This document shows, piece after piece, positions 24,201 to 43,735 of a DNA stretch of 64,000 bases. A model generated the notes under the pieces. It did no database searches and had not been told where the DNA came from. It saw nothing but the letters and a program-made list of their open reading frames with translations. This DNA comes from Pseudorasbora parva. Lineage: Eukaryota; Chordata; Actinopteri; Cypriniformes; Gobionidae. The position numbers and the translations under genes were made by a program. The DNA lies in NCBI RefSeq assembly GCF_024679245.1, contig NC_090180.1, positions 15,734,007-15,798,006 on the forward strand. The letters are read 5' to 3'. Each line of letters begins with the position of its first letter. Positions within the stretch are counted from its first letter, which is position 1.

Positions 24201-26956
24201 ACAGGAGATGATCTCCCAGAATGCAGTACCTGCGCCCCCTGCTGGTATAATTTCTGTATTGTTTCCAAAGGCAGCTTGAACGAAGCTCTTCACCTTGCCC
24301 GAGTGAGAGCGTGAGACGATCACCTTAGGAGAGTTTGTGTTGTAAGAAGCACGAGGTGCCACATTGGATCCTTCTCCCACAAAACCCCATGCTGAGAACG
24401 AGAGAGCATGTTTGAGCGTCACAGTATGAATCCATTAAAACAGAACATTCAGAACAGTGTAATAATGACTTTACTGCCCTTATAGACAATAATAAACTAC
24501 TGTAACTGCCTCTGAACACAGCATTGTCAAACATTCCTCTGAACACAGCATTGTCAAAATGGTTCCTGGAACCTGTATCCAAAGCCACCAGGTAATCTGG
24601 TTTTGAATAGGTCAGTAAAGCTAAAATAAACACACCTGTGTACCCAGTGAAGGGTTTGTGGATCACACCTATAACAGGATTGCCATCCACAGCCACACAC
24701 ACCATGGTGGTGACATACTTCCGTAGATCTTCTGTTAAAAGCACAAACAGGATTTACATCCTGGTACAGCACTTAAAACTGTTCCGCCTATTACAACTGC
24801 AGAACTTACACAATAAAACTACAAATCCTACATAGATAACCAACACAAATAAAATGGCAATTCAAGATTATAATTTTATTCCTCTTTTTGGTGATATGAT
24901 TTATAAATAAAGAGTCGCACCAGACCTGTGTATTCCTGAGTGGCGTCCAGTGGATCAATCCACACCGTGATTTTGTCTGCAGGAACCTCCTTCCCCTCGG
25001 GGATCTTGGCCAGGATTTCTTCAGGGACGACACGTGTCCACAAAGTGGCCTCACCCTCTGCGTTCGCATGTTCTTCTGAGTTCACCTGCAAACATAGGAA
25101 AGAAAACCACACGTTGAAAAACATTTACACAGTGATTTCTGTTACTTAACTTGGTGCTAAACACTGAAAAAGTAATAGTTCAGGGGTCTGCAGTGTGAGC
25201 ATTTCAGCCGCATTTACAACATTCTGTCGGATCTTTTACTCATACCGAAAATGTCCGGTAGTCAGGGCCGTCCTTGAGGCGGTGCAACTGGTGCGACTAA
25301 GACTACACGCGAAACAAACATATTTTACAATGTTATTTATATTCAGGTGTTGTGCCGAATTTTGACCCCCCTGCCAAATTGTTACCCCCCTTTGAAGTTG
25401 CTACTTCAAGTTGAAACTGAACACCTGTTCTGGATGCTGATTAGTTCAAAGTTACATGTGCAATGCAGAACTCCCATCACGTTACATTTGTTGCATAGCA
25501 TTGTTTTACAGGGATCTTTTAATGGATGAATGGTATTTAAAATGTTGTGTTTAAAAAGAAATAGAGTGATAATCTTTTTCTTCCCTATTGTGGCATATAT
25601 GCGAGTAAAATTGCTTTTCAAACAAGAAAAAAAATGTAAGGTGGGACTTGATTTTGTAAATCAGGATTTGATTGGATGGTTGGATGTGAGTGACAAGTTG
25701 TCCACCCCTTGTGTCAGTAAACAAGTCTTCAGAGAAGAGATGAATAAAATAAGCGCATTAATAAATAAAAAAATAATAGAGGAATATTCCATATAGGGCT
25801 GTGCAATATTGACGTAAAATGCGATATGCAATATGTTGTTAAATAATGTGATATTCAATATGCGATATTGCTATTAGTGTGTAAAATCTATTTAAATTAT
25901 ATTACAAAAAAAATATTCTTAAAAAACTTACTGAGAATGATACCATTTGTTTGACATTTATTCTGGGAACAGGAAACATCGCTACAACTTCTTAAAGTGA
26001 CCAGCAGTGTTTTAGCAAAAAGTTCTGTTTAAAAAATGAGTGTGTGTATTTGGTAGTTCGAGTGCGTAACAAAACACGAAACAGAACTGAAAGGATCACA
26101 TGCTTTTTCATAGGTATGCACGTTTCGGTGTGTGTCAGACAGCAGACTGACATTAGTATAATAAACTCTTTCTAACGTCAAGCAAGTCACATAAGTAACA
26201 GGAGTTGTGTGCCCAGTCTATTCTCGGCTATATACCGAACTAAAACATACACTTTTCACAATGTTGAAGTACCCTATTAAAATCATTCAGATACTGCGTC
26301 CCGTTGCGATATGCATATCACGATACGTACATTTGCGATATTTCGATATATTACACAGCCCTAATTCCATAAAAAAATAAGACTTGCCTAATTTGATTTT
26401 AACCTTCTGTGGCTACATAGTGAAAGATACACTGTATATTTAAAGGGCATGCTATATTGCTACATTCATTATGAGTTAACACTAGCACAATGAGTCACTG
26501 TACTGGTGTAAACTCATAATGAATGTAGCATTGACTATATTAACTGTGTACCTTGAGCGGATTATGGTTACCACGACATTTTTATACAGTCCATCCTCGA
26601 GCACAGATCACCTGTACCTGTATATAAGGATAGGTGTTCTTGACCAGATAGAACATCTTGCGGTGGGAGTTCAGATCACCCAGCGTGAGCTTTTCACTGA
26701 CACCTTCTTTTGTGTTGCCCTTCGACTTCTCCTCCAGCGTGTTGTCCTCCCGGATCCTCTTCACCTCCCGTCCGCCCTGCACCGCAGCCTCCATGGACAG
26801 CGCGAGAAGGTCTCTCAGATCCACAGTCGACTTCTGCCTGAACGAGGAGAATCTACTGGATAAAACTCCCGCGTATAGGTGATAGATGACACCGACTCCA
26901 AGTATGCAGAACACGGCTATGCCGAGCGGCGACAGCCGGATACCCATCGGAGCCAT
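21029..26956 (-). CDS. bpnt2: bpnt2 (impad1): Golgi-resident 3'-phosphoadenosine 5'-phosphate phosphatase, 5 coding exons
   Basis: The spliced frame encodes 337 residues from exons 26956-26618, 25085-24926, 24731-24636, 24391-24230 and 21285-21029. All junctions are GT-AG and in phase. Family knowledge: this enzyme hydrolyses PAP to AMP in the Golgi lumen, removing the by-product of sulfotransferases, and its loss impairs cartilage sulfation. Seen here: an N-terminal hydrophobic segment (residues about 10-32) that would anchor a type II membrane protein; LTLGDLNSH with Asp94; the metal-binding signature [12 protein letters not shown] (Asp157, Asp160); and the second inositol-monophosphatase signature [10 protein letters not shown] (Asp283). 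An NNT sequon is at residue 242. The human protein is 359 residues, so the length is normal. The start is the first ATG before the membrane segment. No key residue is missing. Introns carry Tc1, hAT and MITE insertions, none in coding sequence. Confidence 0.97.
21490..21935. mobile_element. MITE in bpnt2 intron 4
   Basis: The inverted ends are CTCATTTACTCACCCTCATGTCG (left) and GACATGAGGGTGAATAA...TTCATTTTTGGGTAAACTATC (right). It belongs to the same family as the MITE at 17375-17680. It is immediately followed by the Tc1 at 21967. Confidence 0.75.
21967..23571 (-). mobile_element. Tc1-like transposon in bpnt2 intron 4
   Basis: The left end CAGTGCCTTGTGAAAGTATT and the inverted right end CAGTGCCTTGCGAAAGTATC are flanked by TA (21965-21966, 23572-23573). 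The length is 1605 bp, with a minus-strand transposase relic. A closely similar copy in the same orientation lies in mff intron 3 (35111-36744). Confidence 0.96.
22183..23180 (-). pseudogene. Tc1 transposase pseudogene in bpnt2 intron
   Basis: The start [18 protein letters not shown], the helix-turn-helix region and RPGRPSKL (linker/AT-hook-like) read well until a stop after TAEV near 22896. The frame then continues through [12 protein letters not shown] deletion near 22630-22640 shifts the frame before the glycine-rich segment. The last part contains [11 protein letters not shown] and [15 protein letters not shown]. All three catalytic acidic residues remain, but one nonsense and one frameshift change make it inactive. 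Confidence 0.93.
23690..24165. repeat. High-copy fish interspersed repeat in bpnt2 intron 4
   Basis: Contains CACCAAGGCTGCATTTATT, CCAGTCTTCAGTGTCACATG and a CCCCAAACTTTTGAATGG end, a combination found in an abundant cyprinid repeat. Parts recur within this window at 37607-37960 and 57480-58170. Inverted internal segments suggest a DNA-transposon origin. Confidence 0.7.
24230..24391 (-). CDS. bpnt2: bpnt2 coding exon 4
   Basis: Encodes residues 199-252, including [10 protein letters not shown] and the EIIPAGGAG turn. The acceptor is TTCTCAG|CATGG and the donor GCAG|GTACTG. Confidence 0.96.
24636..24731 (-). CDS. bpnt2: bpnt2 coding exon 3
   Basis: Encodes residues 167-198 ([17 protein letters not shown]...), the beta-strand core after the metal site. 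The acceptor is TTAACAG|AAGAT and the donor ACAG|GTGTG. Both junctions split a codon after its first base, matching the neighbouring exons. Confidence 0.97.
24926..25085 (-). CDS. bpnt2: bpnt2 coding exon 2
   Basis: Encodes residues 114-166 plus one base, ending in the catalytic signature [12 protein letters not shown]. The acceptor is TTTGCAG|GTGAAC and the donor ACAG|GTCTGG. Confidence 0.97.
25794..26363. mobile_element. Non-autonomous hAT element in bpnt2 intron 1 with perfect TSD
   Basis: It begins TAGGGCTGTGCAATATT and ends ATATTACACAGCCCTA, and is flanked on both sides by ATTCCATA (25786-25793 and 26364-26371). At 570 bp it has no coding sequence. The element at 59940-61731 belongs to the same family in the opposite orientation. 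Confidence 0.94.
26459..26529. repeat. Short inverted repeat (hairpin) beside bpnt2 exon 1
   Basis: GCTACATTCATTATGAGTT (26459-26477) is mirrored by AACTCATAATGAATGTAGC (26511-26529), with a further partial match inward (AACACTAG / CTGGTGTA). It is a 19-bp perfect stem extendable to about 26 bp, located about 90 bp downstream of the exon 1 donor within intron 1. Confidence 0.85.
26618..26956 (-). CDS. bpnt2: bpnt2 coding exon 1
   Basis: Encodes residues 1-113: the membrane anchor, the helix [15 protein letters not shown] and the first metal-site loop TLGDLNSH. The donor reads CAG|GTACAG, phase 0. Confidence 0.96.
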
Positions 26957-27360
26957 CGCAATAACGGACGTGCGAGTGAAGCCAGTGAATATGAGAACAG
27001 GACAACGGCTGTACTAGACGTGCTCCTTTTTAGTGAGCATTTGCACGCTAAATTGAACACAATTAGAACACAAGCGATCACAATGCTAATCAAAAGTTAT
27101 TTCCTCCACCGGCGAAGTCTAAGGTCGAGCGAAAGCTTCTTCATCGGTTTTTAGTATATTTCGCCACAGACTTATTACAAATGTCTGCTTTCTCACAGTA
27201 ACGGATCCATCACTGACAGCAAGTAATATACTGACTGTCTGTTCCACGTCCACTGCTGTGCCAAGCAGGGCCGAACTGACACTTCGTTTTTCTTCCAGGT
27301 CAGGAAGAACCAGAACCAGTGTGTGTTCAGCACGATAGAGCGCCCTCTACGGCTTCAGCG
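26957..27360 (-). promoter_or_regulatory. bpnt2: Probable bpnt2 promoter and 5' untranslated region
   Basis: Lies immediately upstream of the bpnt2 ATG on the minus strand. It contains more CpG dinucleotides than surrounding DNA (for example CGATCGC-like and GGCGAAG motifs near 27065-27130) and no TATA box at a convincing distance. The start site is not determined. Confidence 0.4.
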
Positions 27361-27815
27361 TCACAATCACAATCACAATCCGAATATGAATGCACGACCC
27401 ATACATATTTAATTAATTAATTATTTAATTAACCACTTATGGTGTTTGGTACGGGGTCAATATGACCCATATTGAAAATAAATGGGAAAATAAAAATGTT
27501 TTTTATATTTCATTTGAACATGTAGGCTACATACAAAAATAAAGGCCTGGTACTAGAGCACAAATGCAATGTTTTTTGGTTTTATTTACTTAAAAAAAAA
27601 TATTATATTGAATAATTATATTTATTATTTAAATAACATTACAATTATTGTCTTTTAGTGGTAACTTATGTGGCATTAATGCAAAAATAAAAATAAAATG
27701 TTCAAAAATCGGTTCTTTAAAAGACTTTGAACAACAAGTATATTAAAAACTTCTACACAATAATGATTTTATGTATTTTACCCCTAGGGGGGTCCGGGGG
27801 TATGCTCCCCCAGGA

Positions 27816-27822
<7 letters not shown>
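27361..27822. other. No gene seen
   Basis: Very AT-rich DNA, including GGGGTCAATATGACCC (27455-27470), a short near-palindrome. No terminal repeats were identified. Confidence 0.45.

Positions 27823-27905
<83 letters not shown>
27823..27905. repeat. (TG)n microsatellite
   Basis: About 41 TG units, next to a short G/C-rich palindrome-like tract (CCCCTAGGGGGGTCCGGGGG). Confidence 0.98.
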
Positions 27906-27909
<4 letters not shown>

Positions 27910-28143
27910 GAAATCATTAAAAGGAACTTTCTGGAGAGCTTTGTGCAAAGAAATGGAGAAATTGAGTCTTACATGATATGTGAAAAACTGCTAGGTTAAG
28001 AGCATATGCTTTGCAAGTTTACAGTGTTGTAGTATCAACAGGTAGCGACATCTAGCATCCATTTACATTAGGCTACTGTTAATTAGTCATCACTTGTATT
28101 ACCTTACGTTATAGTGACCCATACAATGTTCCAAACATAATAT

Positions 28144-28290
28144 GCACACTATCAACTTGCAATTAAAAAGATTTATTGTTTCATAGCAACGTTTCGATCT
28201 TGGGATCTTCCTCCTTTCCTGAGGAAGATCGCAAGATCGAAACGTTGCTATGAAACAATAAATCTTTTTAATTGCAAGTTGATAGTGTGC
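28144..28290. repeat. 147-bp near-perfect hairpin
   Basis: Two arms of about 70 bases (28144-28213 and 28221-28290) are inverted copies with about one mismatch, separated by a loop of about 7 bases (CTTTCCT). Arm ends read GCACACTATCAACTTGCAAT and its reverse complement. A transcript through it in either direction would fold into a long hairpin. It has no TSD that I can see and no coding content. Confidence 0.95.
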
Positions 28291-28586
28291 GGGACTTCTC
28301 CTTTTCAATTGATGATAATAGGACTTATTTGTCCTGCTCTCCTACGCACCTATCACACACAGGTGTGCAACGTTTATGTGATTGATCCAAACATAATATG
28401 CCACATGAAGAGACAGTGCAGCATATGACAGTAGCAACAGCTGAAAAGATTTTAATTATATTTAATATTTATAAGACGGGAGTACACTTTCCTGTAGTCT
28501 GGCGTAAAATGTGTCTTATACTTTCATTTTTTGGCACTCTCCGTCTGCCATGGCACTACTTTTTCTAGATATATGTTGGATATATT

Positions 28587-29081
28587 ATAGCCAAGAAATC
28601 TAGACGCACCCTAGTGGCAGCAAATCTAATCTACCCGCGAGTGTCCTCTAGCAACTCTCAATACACTTCTTAGCTGTAAATGCCAAACTTTGGTAGGGCC
28701 AATCACAATGTGTATAGAGTCGGTGGGCGGGGCTTAACATAAGAGACAGTAGACACAGAAACTGGCGAACGGCAGTCTTTCGAATCAGCTTTGACCGCGA
28801 CTCTGGACGACTTGAAGCTTTTCTCTGAGAAAAGAACAAAGAACGGCACTGAAGACATTCTTAAGAAGGAAAGATGTGTTTCCAAAAGAGTTTTGCCGAC
28901 CGGATACGGCGAAAGTTTAATCTGTCAACTAGCTCTGGTTGGTTGTAGCGCTATCCAACTGCATGCTCGCCGTGCAAAGGGAGTTTGAAAGACAACTGTT
29001 TATCCCGCCCCTCGAATTGAGCTCTGTGAATGGTGAGTTTCCAGACCAAACATCTTGATGTGGGTCTGGCTTGTCAGGCTA
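28587..29081 (+). mobile_element. hAT-like element copy A with 8-bp TSD and captured helicase fragment
   Basis: It is flanked by GATATATT on both sides (28579-28586 and 29082-29089). The left end ATAGCCAAGAAATCTAGAC and the inverted right end TAGCCTGACAAGCCAGACCC form an imperfect terminal inverted repeat. Copies B (53269-53797) and C (55828-56668) share both ends and each has its own octamer duplication. The interior contains a coding-like stretch described separately. Confidence 0.88.
28770..28945 (+). pseudogene. Helicase motif-I-like fragment inside element copy A
   Basis: The frame from 28791 reads ...ILKKERCVSKRVLPTGYGESLICQLALVG. VLPTGYGxSLIxQLA is very close to Walker A/motif I of RecQ/WRN-type superfamily 2 helicases, where the usual sequence is TGxGKS. 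Here the catalytic lysine is glutamate. A small insertion after KDVF (read in the neighbouring frame) breaks the original frame. It cannot bind ATP as it stands. It is a relic only, with no upstream or downstream helicase motifs. Confidence 0.65.
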
Positions 29082-29089
29082 GATATATT

Positions 29090-29553
29090 ACATTACACTG
29101 AACTAATTCTTTCGGTTTGGGAGAAGACATAAAAGCCCGCCCACACTGACAATTTAACTTACCGAAACAGGCCAATAAGGATGCTGTCTGTCTTACATGA
29201 GCTTCAGGAGGCACACGCACTAGTACACACACACAAGGTCTCTCGCTCCCCTCCCTCTCTGCGCGCTAAATGATTTGAATATCTTGTCTCGCATGTGCGC
29301 GTGGTTCTGGTGTCTCTCTTGTCTCGCATGCGCGCATCGCTCTAGATTCTGGGAGATTTTAACTAATTTGCGGGCATCAGGGAGCCGCCCGCTATCAGTA
29401 TGCGGGAGACTCGTGATGTCTGCACTAAGCAACTGACTGCAGGCACATCAGGACACAAATGAGCAGGCTTATGTGCCGGGGATGAGCCCTGGAGAGCCCT
29501 GGCCCAATTTAACTAAATTATATATAAAGGTGTTCAAATACTTTTACTGTATA
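29090..29553. other. Unassigned repeat-like DNA
   Basis: A locally CG-richer stretch with two copies of CTTGTCTCGCATG about 46 bp apart (29282 and 29328), suggesting a repeat family. No terminus or ORF is recognised. Confidence 0.35.
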
Positions 29554-31056
29554 CAGTGAGGATAATAAGTATTTGAACACCCTGCTATTTTGCAAGTTCT
29601 TCCACTAAGAAATCATGGAGGGGTCTGAAATTGTCATCGTAGGTGCATATCCACTGTGAGAGACATAATCTAAAAAATAAAAAAGAATCCAGAAATCACT
29701 ATGTTTTTGAACTATTTATTTGTATGATACAGCTGCAAATAAGTATTTGAACACCCAAGAAAATCAATGTTAATATTTGGTACAGTAGCCTTTGTTTGTA
29801 ATTACAGAGGTCAAACATTTCCTGTATTCTTTCACCAGGTTTGCAAACTGCAGGAGGGATTTTGGCCCACTCCTCCACACAGATCTTCTCTAGATCAGTC
29901 AGGTTTCTGGCCTGTCGCTGAGAAACACGGAGTTTGAGCTCCCTCCAAAGAGTCTCTACTGGGTTTAGGTCTGGAGACTGGCTAGGCCACACCAGAACCA
30001 TGATAGGCTTCTTACAAAGCCACTCCTTGGTTATCGTGGCTGTTTGTTCAGGTCATTGTCATGTAGGAAGACCCAGCCTTGACCCATCTTTAATGTTCTA
30101 ACTGAGGGAAGGAGGTTGTTCCCTAAAATCTCCCAATACATGGCCCCAGTCATCCTCTCCTTAATTTGCAGTCGCCCTGTTACATGTATGAAGCATGATG
30201 CTACCACTCTCAGGCTTCACAGTAGGGATGGTGTTCTTGGGATGGTACTTATCATTCTTCTTCCTCCAAACACATTTAGTGGAATTATGACCAAAAAGTT
30301 ATATTTTGGACCACATGACTTTCTCCCATGACTCCTCTGGATCATCCAAATGGTCCTCGGCAAACTTAAGACGGGCCTGGACATGTGCTGGTTTAAGCAG
30401 GGGAACCTTCTGTGCCGTGCATGATTTCAAACCATGTCGTCTTGGTGTATTACCAACAGTAACCTTGGAAACGGTGGTCCCAGCTCTTTTCAGGTCATTG
30501 ACCAGCTCCTCCCATGTAGTTCTGGGCTGATTTCTCACCTTTCTTAGGATCACTGAGACCCCACGAGGTGAGATCTTGCATGGAGCGCCAGTCCGAGGGA
30601 GATTGACCGTCTTGTTTAGCTTCTTCCTTTTTCTAATGATTGCTCGAACAGTGGACCTTTTTTTCACCAAGCTGCTTGGCAATGTCCCCGTAGCCCTTTC
30701 CAGCCTTGTGGAGGAGTACAATTTTGTCTCTAGTGCCTCTGGACAGCTCTTTGGTCTTGGCCATGTTAGTAGTTGTATTCTTAATGATTGTATGAGGTGG
30801 ACATTTTAAAGGCAGAATAACAGGTCTTTTGAGGGTCAGCATTCTAGCTGATAGACAGGTGTTCAAATACTTATTTGCAGCTGTATCACACAAATAAATA
30901 GTTAAAAAATCAAATATTGTGATTTCAGATTTTTTTTTAGATTGTGTTTCTCACAGTGGACATGCACCTACGATGACAATTTTAGACCCCTCCATGATTT
31001 CCAAGTGGCAGAACTTGCAAAATAGCAGGGTGGTCAAATGCTTATTTTCCTCACTG
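29554..31056 (-). mobile_element. Tc1-like transposon between mff and bpnt2
   Basis: The left end CAGTGAGGATAATAAGTATT and inverted right end CAGTGAGGAAAATAAGCATT are flanked by TA on both sides. The length is 1503 bp, with a minus-strand transposase relic. It is a different Tc1 family from the other copies in this window. Confidence 0.95.
29720..30764 (-). pseudogene. Tc1 transposase pseudogene
   Basis: It starts [21 protein letters not shown] frameshift near 30660 moves into the frame with [12 protein letters not shown] and the second DNA-binding subdomain. The first catalytic block is damaged (MWSKI instead of WSDET). The third block [19 protein letters not shown] is in another frame near 29910-30001. 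Several frameshifts and the loss of the first Asp make it inactive. Confidence 0.93.
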
Positions 31057-31710
31057 TATATATTATATATATGCTGTCAGTTAGCAGTGACCTTAGCAAG
31101 CAGTGACATTAAATATATATTTCCCTCACCAACTGTTAAGTGGCAACTGTTATGTGTAATTAATTAGCAAAATACGTTAAATTATATTCAGTTATGTGTA
31201 GTGTAAATAACTTTCTGAAACTGAATAATCCTTGTGTTGTTGCCTTGATTTAAACATTTCAAACTCATGGCGTGAGAGGCACAAAAAAAAGAAGTAAATT
31301 CAACACAGTTTATGCATTTTACACTTTAATTCTTTAAATATGTTCTTGCATAAATAATGACTCAATTTTAACAGAAAACTTTCATGCATTCACAAAAATG
31401 GAATGTCTAATGAAATATTACAAACATTTACATCTTTACATCACGTTGCACTGGACCATCAAACTACGCATACAGAACAGTTACAAAAACAGTATACAAT
31501 TAGAAATGCAAAAACAATAACTTAAAAATAACTACACTTTTGTTTGAGCATAATGAGACCCGTTACTGAAAGTAGTGCAAGTGTTATGTTATTATTTTGA
31601 CCCTTTACTAACAAAAAAGTTTGTGAATGAGAAAATATCTAATATACATTGTGAATGAATGGTGTTTTATTTTGTTAGACATACTAAGAATGAGTGGAAA
31701 AGAGGGATGT
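31057..31710 (-). other. mff: Probable mff 3' untranslated region and spacer
   Basis: Downstream of the mff stop on the minus strand. A minus-strand AATAAA lies at 31666-31671, only about 40 bases after the stop, so a longer 3' end using another signal is also possible. No repeats with clear ends lie between 31200 and 31700. Confidence 0.4.
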
Positions 31711-41230
<9,520 letters not shown>

Positions 41231-41639
41231 TCACCTATAGACAAGTACAGAGAATCACATAATAAAGTATCCACCATTCTCAAGATCAGTTTTACTATTA
41301 CTAGCAATGTTTTGGTCAGAAATGAGCTTGACTGCAAATATAAGGGACATCTTGAATATTATCATATCCACCTAAAAATGATTATATCGAATGGTGTTTC
41401 AAGTGTAGTAAAATCGCCACATATGGAAATGAAAACGAAACGAAAACGTCCAAGTTATATACATCGAAAACCATATTTAGACACCCGCCATGAAAACTCT
41501 ATTTTAAATAACACATTGGTTGGAATGATTGATATCTCATATTATAAATGTTAAGATCAATAGCAACAGTATTACGGACCTTCGTGAAACCACGCTTGCC
41601 GTTGTTTACATTACATACAAATCAGTTGCATTTGTCGAA

Positions 41640-42050
41640 ACTGTAATAAACCTTGGATATTTACCCGTTTAATCAATAACGGTCTGCACCTCGATTGCCA
41701 CAAATGGGTCGGATTCAGATTACAGCCTCATCAGTCTGTTTCCATTTAACCAAGTCTCGTTGGTAAGCAACAAAAAATGTACAGAGCTGCACAATGTACT
41801 CTGTTGGTAAGTTAACTAACAGCTGCCTGGCTAATTACCGCGAATGTCATTGTTGCAAGTGGTAATAATTATTGCATTTATTTATTTAATGTTGTACACA
41901 CAGACGCACACACACACACTGTCAAGAGCATATTAAATAAGACTATGTGATATCTTTATTTTACCAACGTTTATCGGTTAGACGTTGTTTCCACTCACTT
42001 CCGGTTAGCATTGTCACGTGCAACATGACGTATTTGCGTCATGAATTTGT
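41640..42050 (-). promoter_or_regulatory. mff: Probable mff promoter and non-coding first exon region
   Basis: Upstream of the first coding exon on the minus strand. It contains ACTTCCGG (41997-42004; the reverse strand is an ETS/GABP-type CCGGAAGT site), a CACGTG E-box (42015-42020) and TGACGTA (42026-42032). ETS/GABP and CRE-type sites are common in promoters of nuclear genes for mitochondrial proteins. A donor-like GG|GTAAATATCC lies near 41665 and could end the non-coding exon. The start site is not determined. Confidence 0.5.
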
Positions 42051-43048
42051 AACACTGTGCGTCGATCCTAATTATTATTCATAAACAATGCCTATTTCAT
42101 AGTAATAATTAGTAGATGTCATAATGAACAGAACACGCGTTAGTCCTGACTATTTGATTTGAGATATTTTCCAGACGGTATTGGATGTGAGAATATCCCA
42201 TATTAAATGTCCCACTTCAGACCTCAGTGAGTTCCAGGCAATCAGACGTCAAGTTCACATGTTGACCGCATGATGTCGCCACGACACAACGAGAGCATAT
42301 TGTGTGTTTTTTGTTGTTGTTTTTGTTCTCAGATGGTAAAAACTTTAGGCTATAAAATAATTAAAAACATAATTTCATTGTTGAAAATAATAGACGAAAA
42401 GTAACGAGTATTATTACATGAACTTCATGCATTTGCTAAAGTTTGTTTTTACGTTTATGCTAATTGAAAGCAGGACTACCGAGTTCACAAGACCAGTATC
42501 CAAACCCCGAGTGGCGTTTCAGACGTTGCCAGCATCTCACTGTGAATAGCTACTATCCATCCTCATAGGCCTGGCTATAAGTAATATTCAGTACTATTTT
42601 GGGCGGATTGGCTATACATTAAGCAGGGGTTATTTCCAAGCTATCGCCTAATTAAGCTTTCCACAGTTTAGATTGGGGAATTTAGTTAATGTAGACAAAT
42701 ACAGAAACATTCCCTCAAATTATACTAAAATATGAGTAGTGTTCAGGTTAATCAACTAACATGCTGTGACGTGAGCGATGTGAAGTTAATATTCAGTTTA
42801 AGTCCTCGGAAAACAAAACTAAGAAACACTAGAAAGGTCAAATTCACACCAAATGTAGGCCTACTACTGTTTGGTTTGTCAGTCAATAATGTCAGTCTAA
42901 AGTCAATCCTGGTACTTTTGAAAGGGGTTTTAGAGTTATCAGTGCAAAGTTTGTTTGTTTTTGTTTCATTAGATGTCTGTGAATGTATTTGACAGCTTCT
43001 GTCAACTGCAAAAAAGAGCACAAGGGTTTCCCATAACTGCTCTTTATA
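42051..43048. other. No gene seen
   Basis: An open frame at 42732-42992 shows no recognisable domain and no splice context. The rest is AT-rich non-coding DNA. Confidence 0.45.
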
Positions 43049-43735
43049 CAGGTCCTTCTCAAAAAATTAGCATATTGTGATCAAGTTCATTATTTTCCAT
43101 AATGTAATGATAAAAATTAAACTTTCATATATTTTAGATTCATAGCACACCCACTGAAATATTTCAGGTCTTTTCTTGTTTTAATACTGATGATTTTGGC
43201 ATACAGCTCATGAAAACCCAAAGTCTCAAAAAAATTGCATATTTCATATGACCAATAAAAGAAAAGTGTTTTTAATACAAAAAAGTCAACCTTCAAATTA
43301 TTATGTTCAGTTATGCACTCAATTCTTGGTCGGGAATCCTTTTGCAGAAGTGACTGCTTCAATGCGGCGTGGCATGGAGACAATCAGCCTGTGGCACTGC
43401 TGAGGTGTTATGGAGGCCCAGGATGATTCGATAGCAGCCTTAAGCTCATCCAGAGTGTTGGGTCTTGCGTCTCAACTTTCTCTTCACAATATCCCACAGA
43501 TTCTCTATGCGGTTCAGGAGAGTTGGCAGGCCAATTGAGCACAGTAATACCATGGTCAGTAAACCATTTACCAGTGGTTCATCTTCATCTCCATAAAGCT
43601 TTTCAGCAGATGGAAGCATGAAGTGCTCCAAAATCTCCTGATAGCTCTGCATTGACCCTGCTCTTGATAAAACACCGTGGACCAACACCAGCAGCTGACA
43701 TGGCACCTTTAACCTGTAAAGGTCTAGGGTTTACA
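43049..43735 (-). mobile_element. Truncated Tc1-like transposon
   Basis: The left terminal region (CAGGTCCTTCTCAAAAAATT) is present, followed by the C-terminal part of a minus-strand transposase. Readable pieces include RIENLWDIVKRKLR, equivalent to the PIExLW catalytic block. The N-terminal half and the other inverted repeat are absent. The MITE at 33593-33815 is a relative. Confidence 0.8.

Noticed and set aside
24325..24744. A 139-residue minus-strand open frame as a separate gene
   Set aside because: It reads through bpnt2 exon 3 and on into intron 3; the splice sites define a short exon instead.
27727..27999. Open frame with CVCV repeat
   Set aside because: (TG)n microsatellite translation. 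The same applies to 34470-34688, 39379-39702 and 61072-61494.
42732..42992. 86-residue open frame upstream of mff
   Set aside because: No domain, no splice or codon-bias support, and an equally long frame on the opposite strand.
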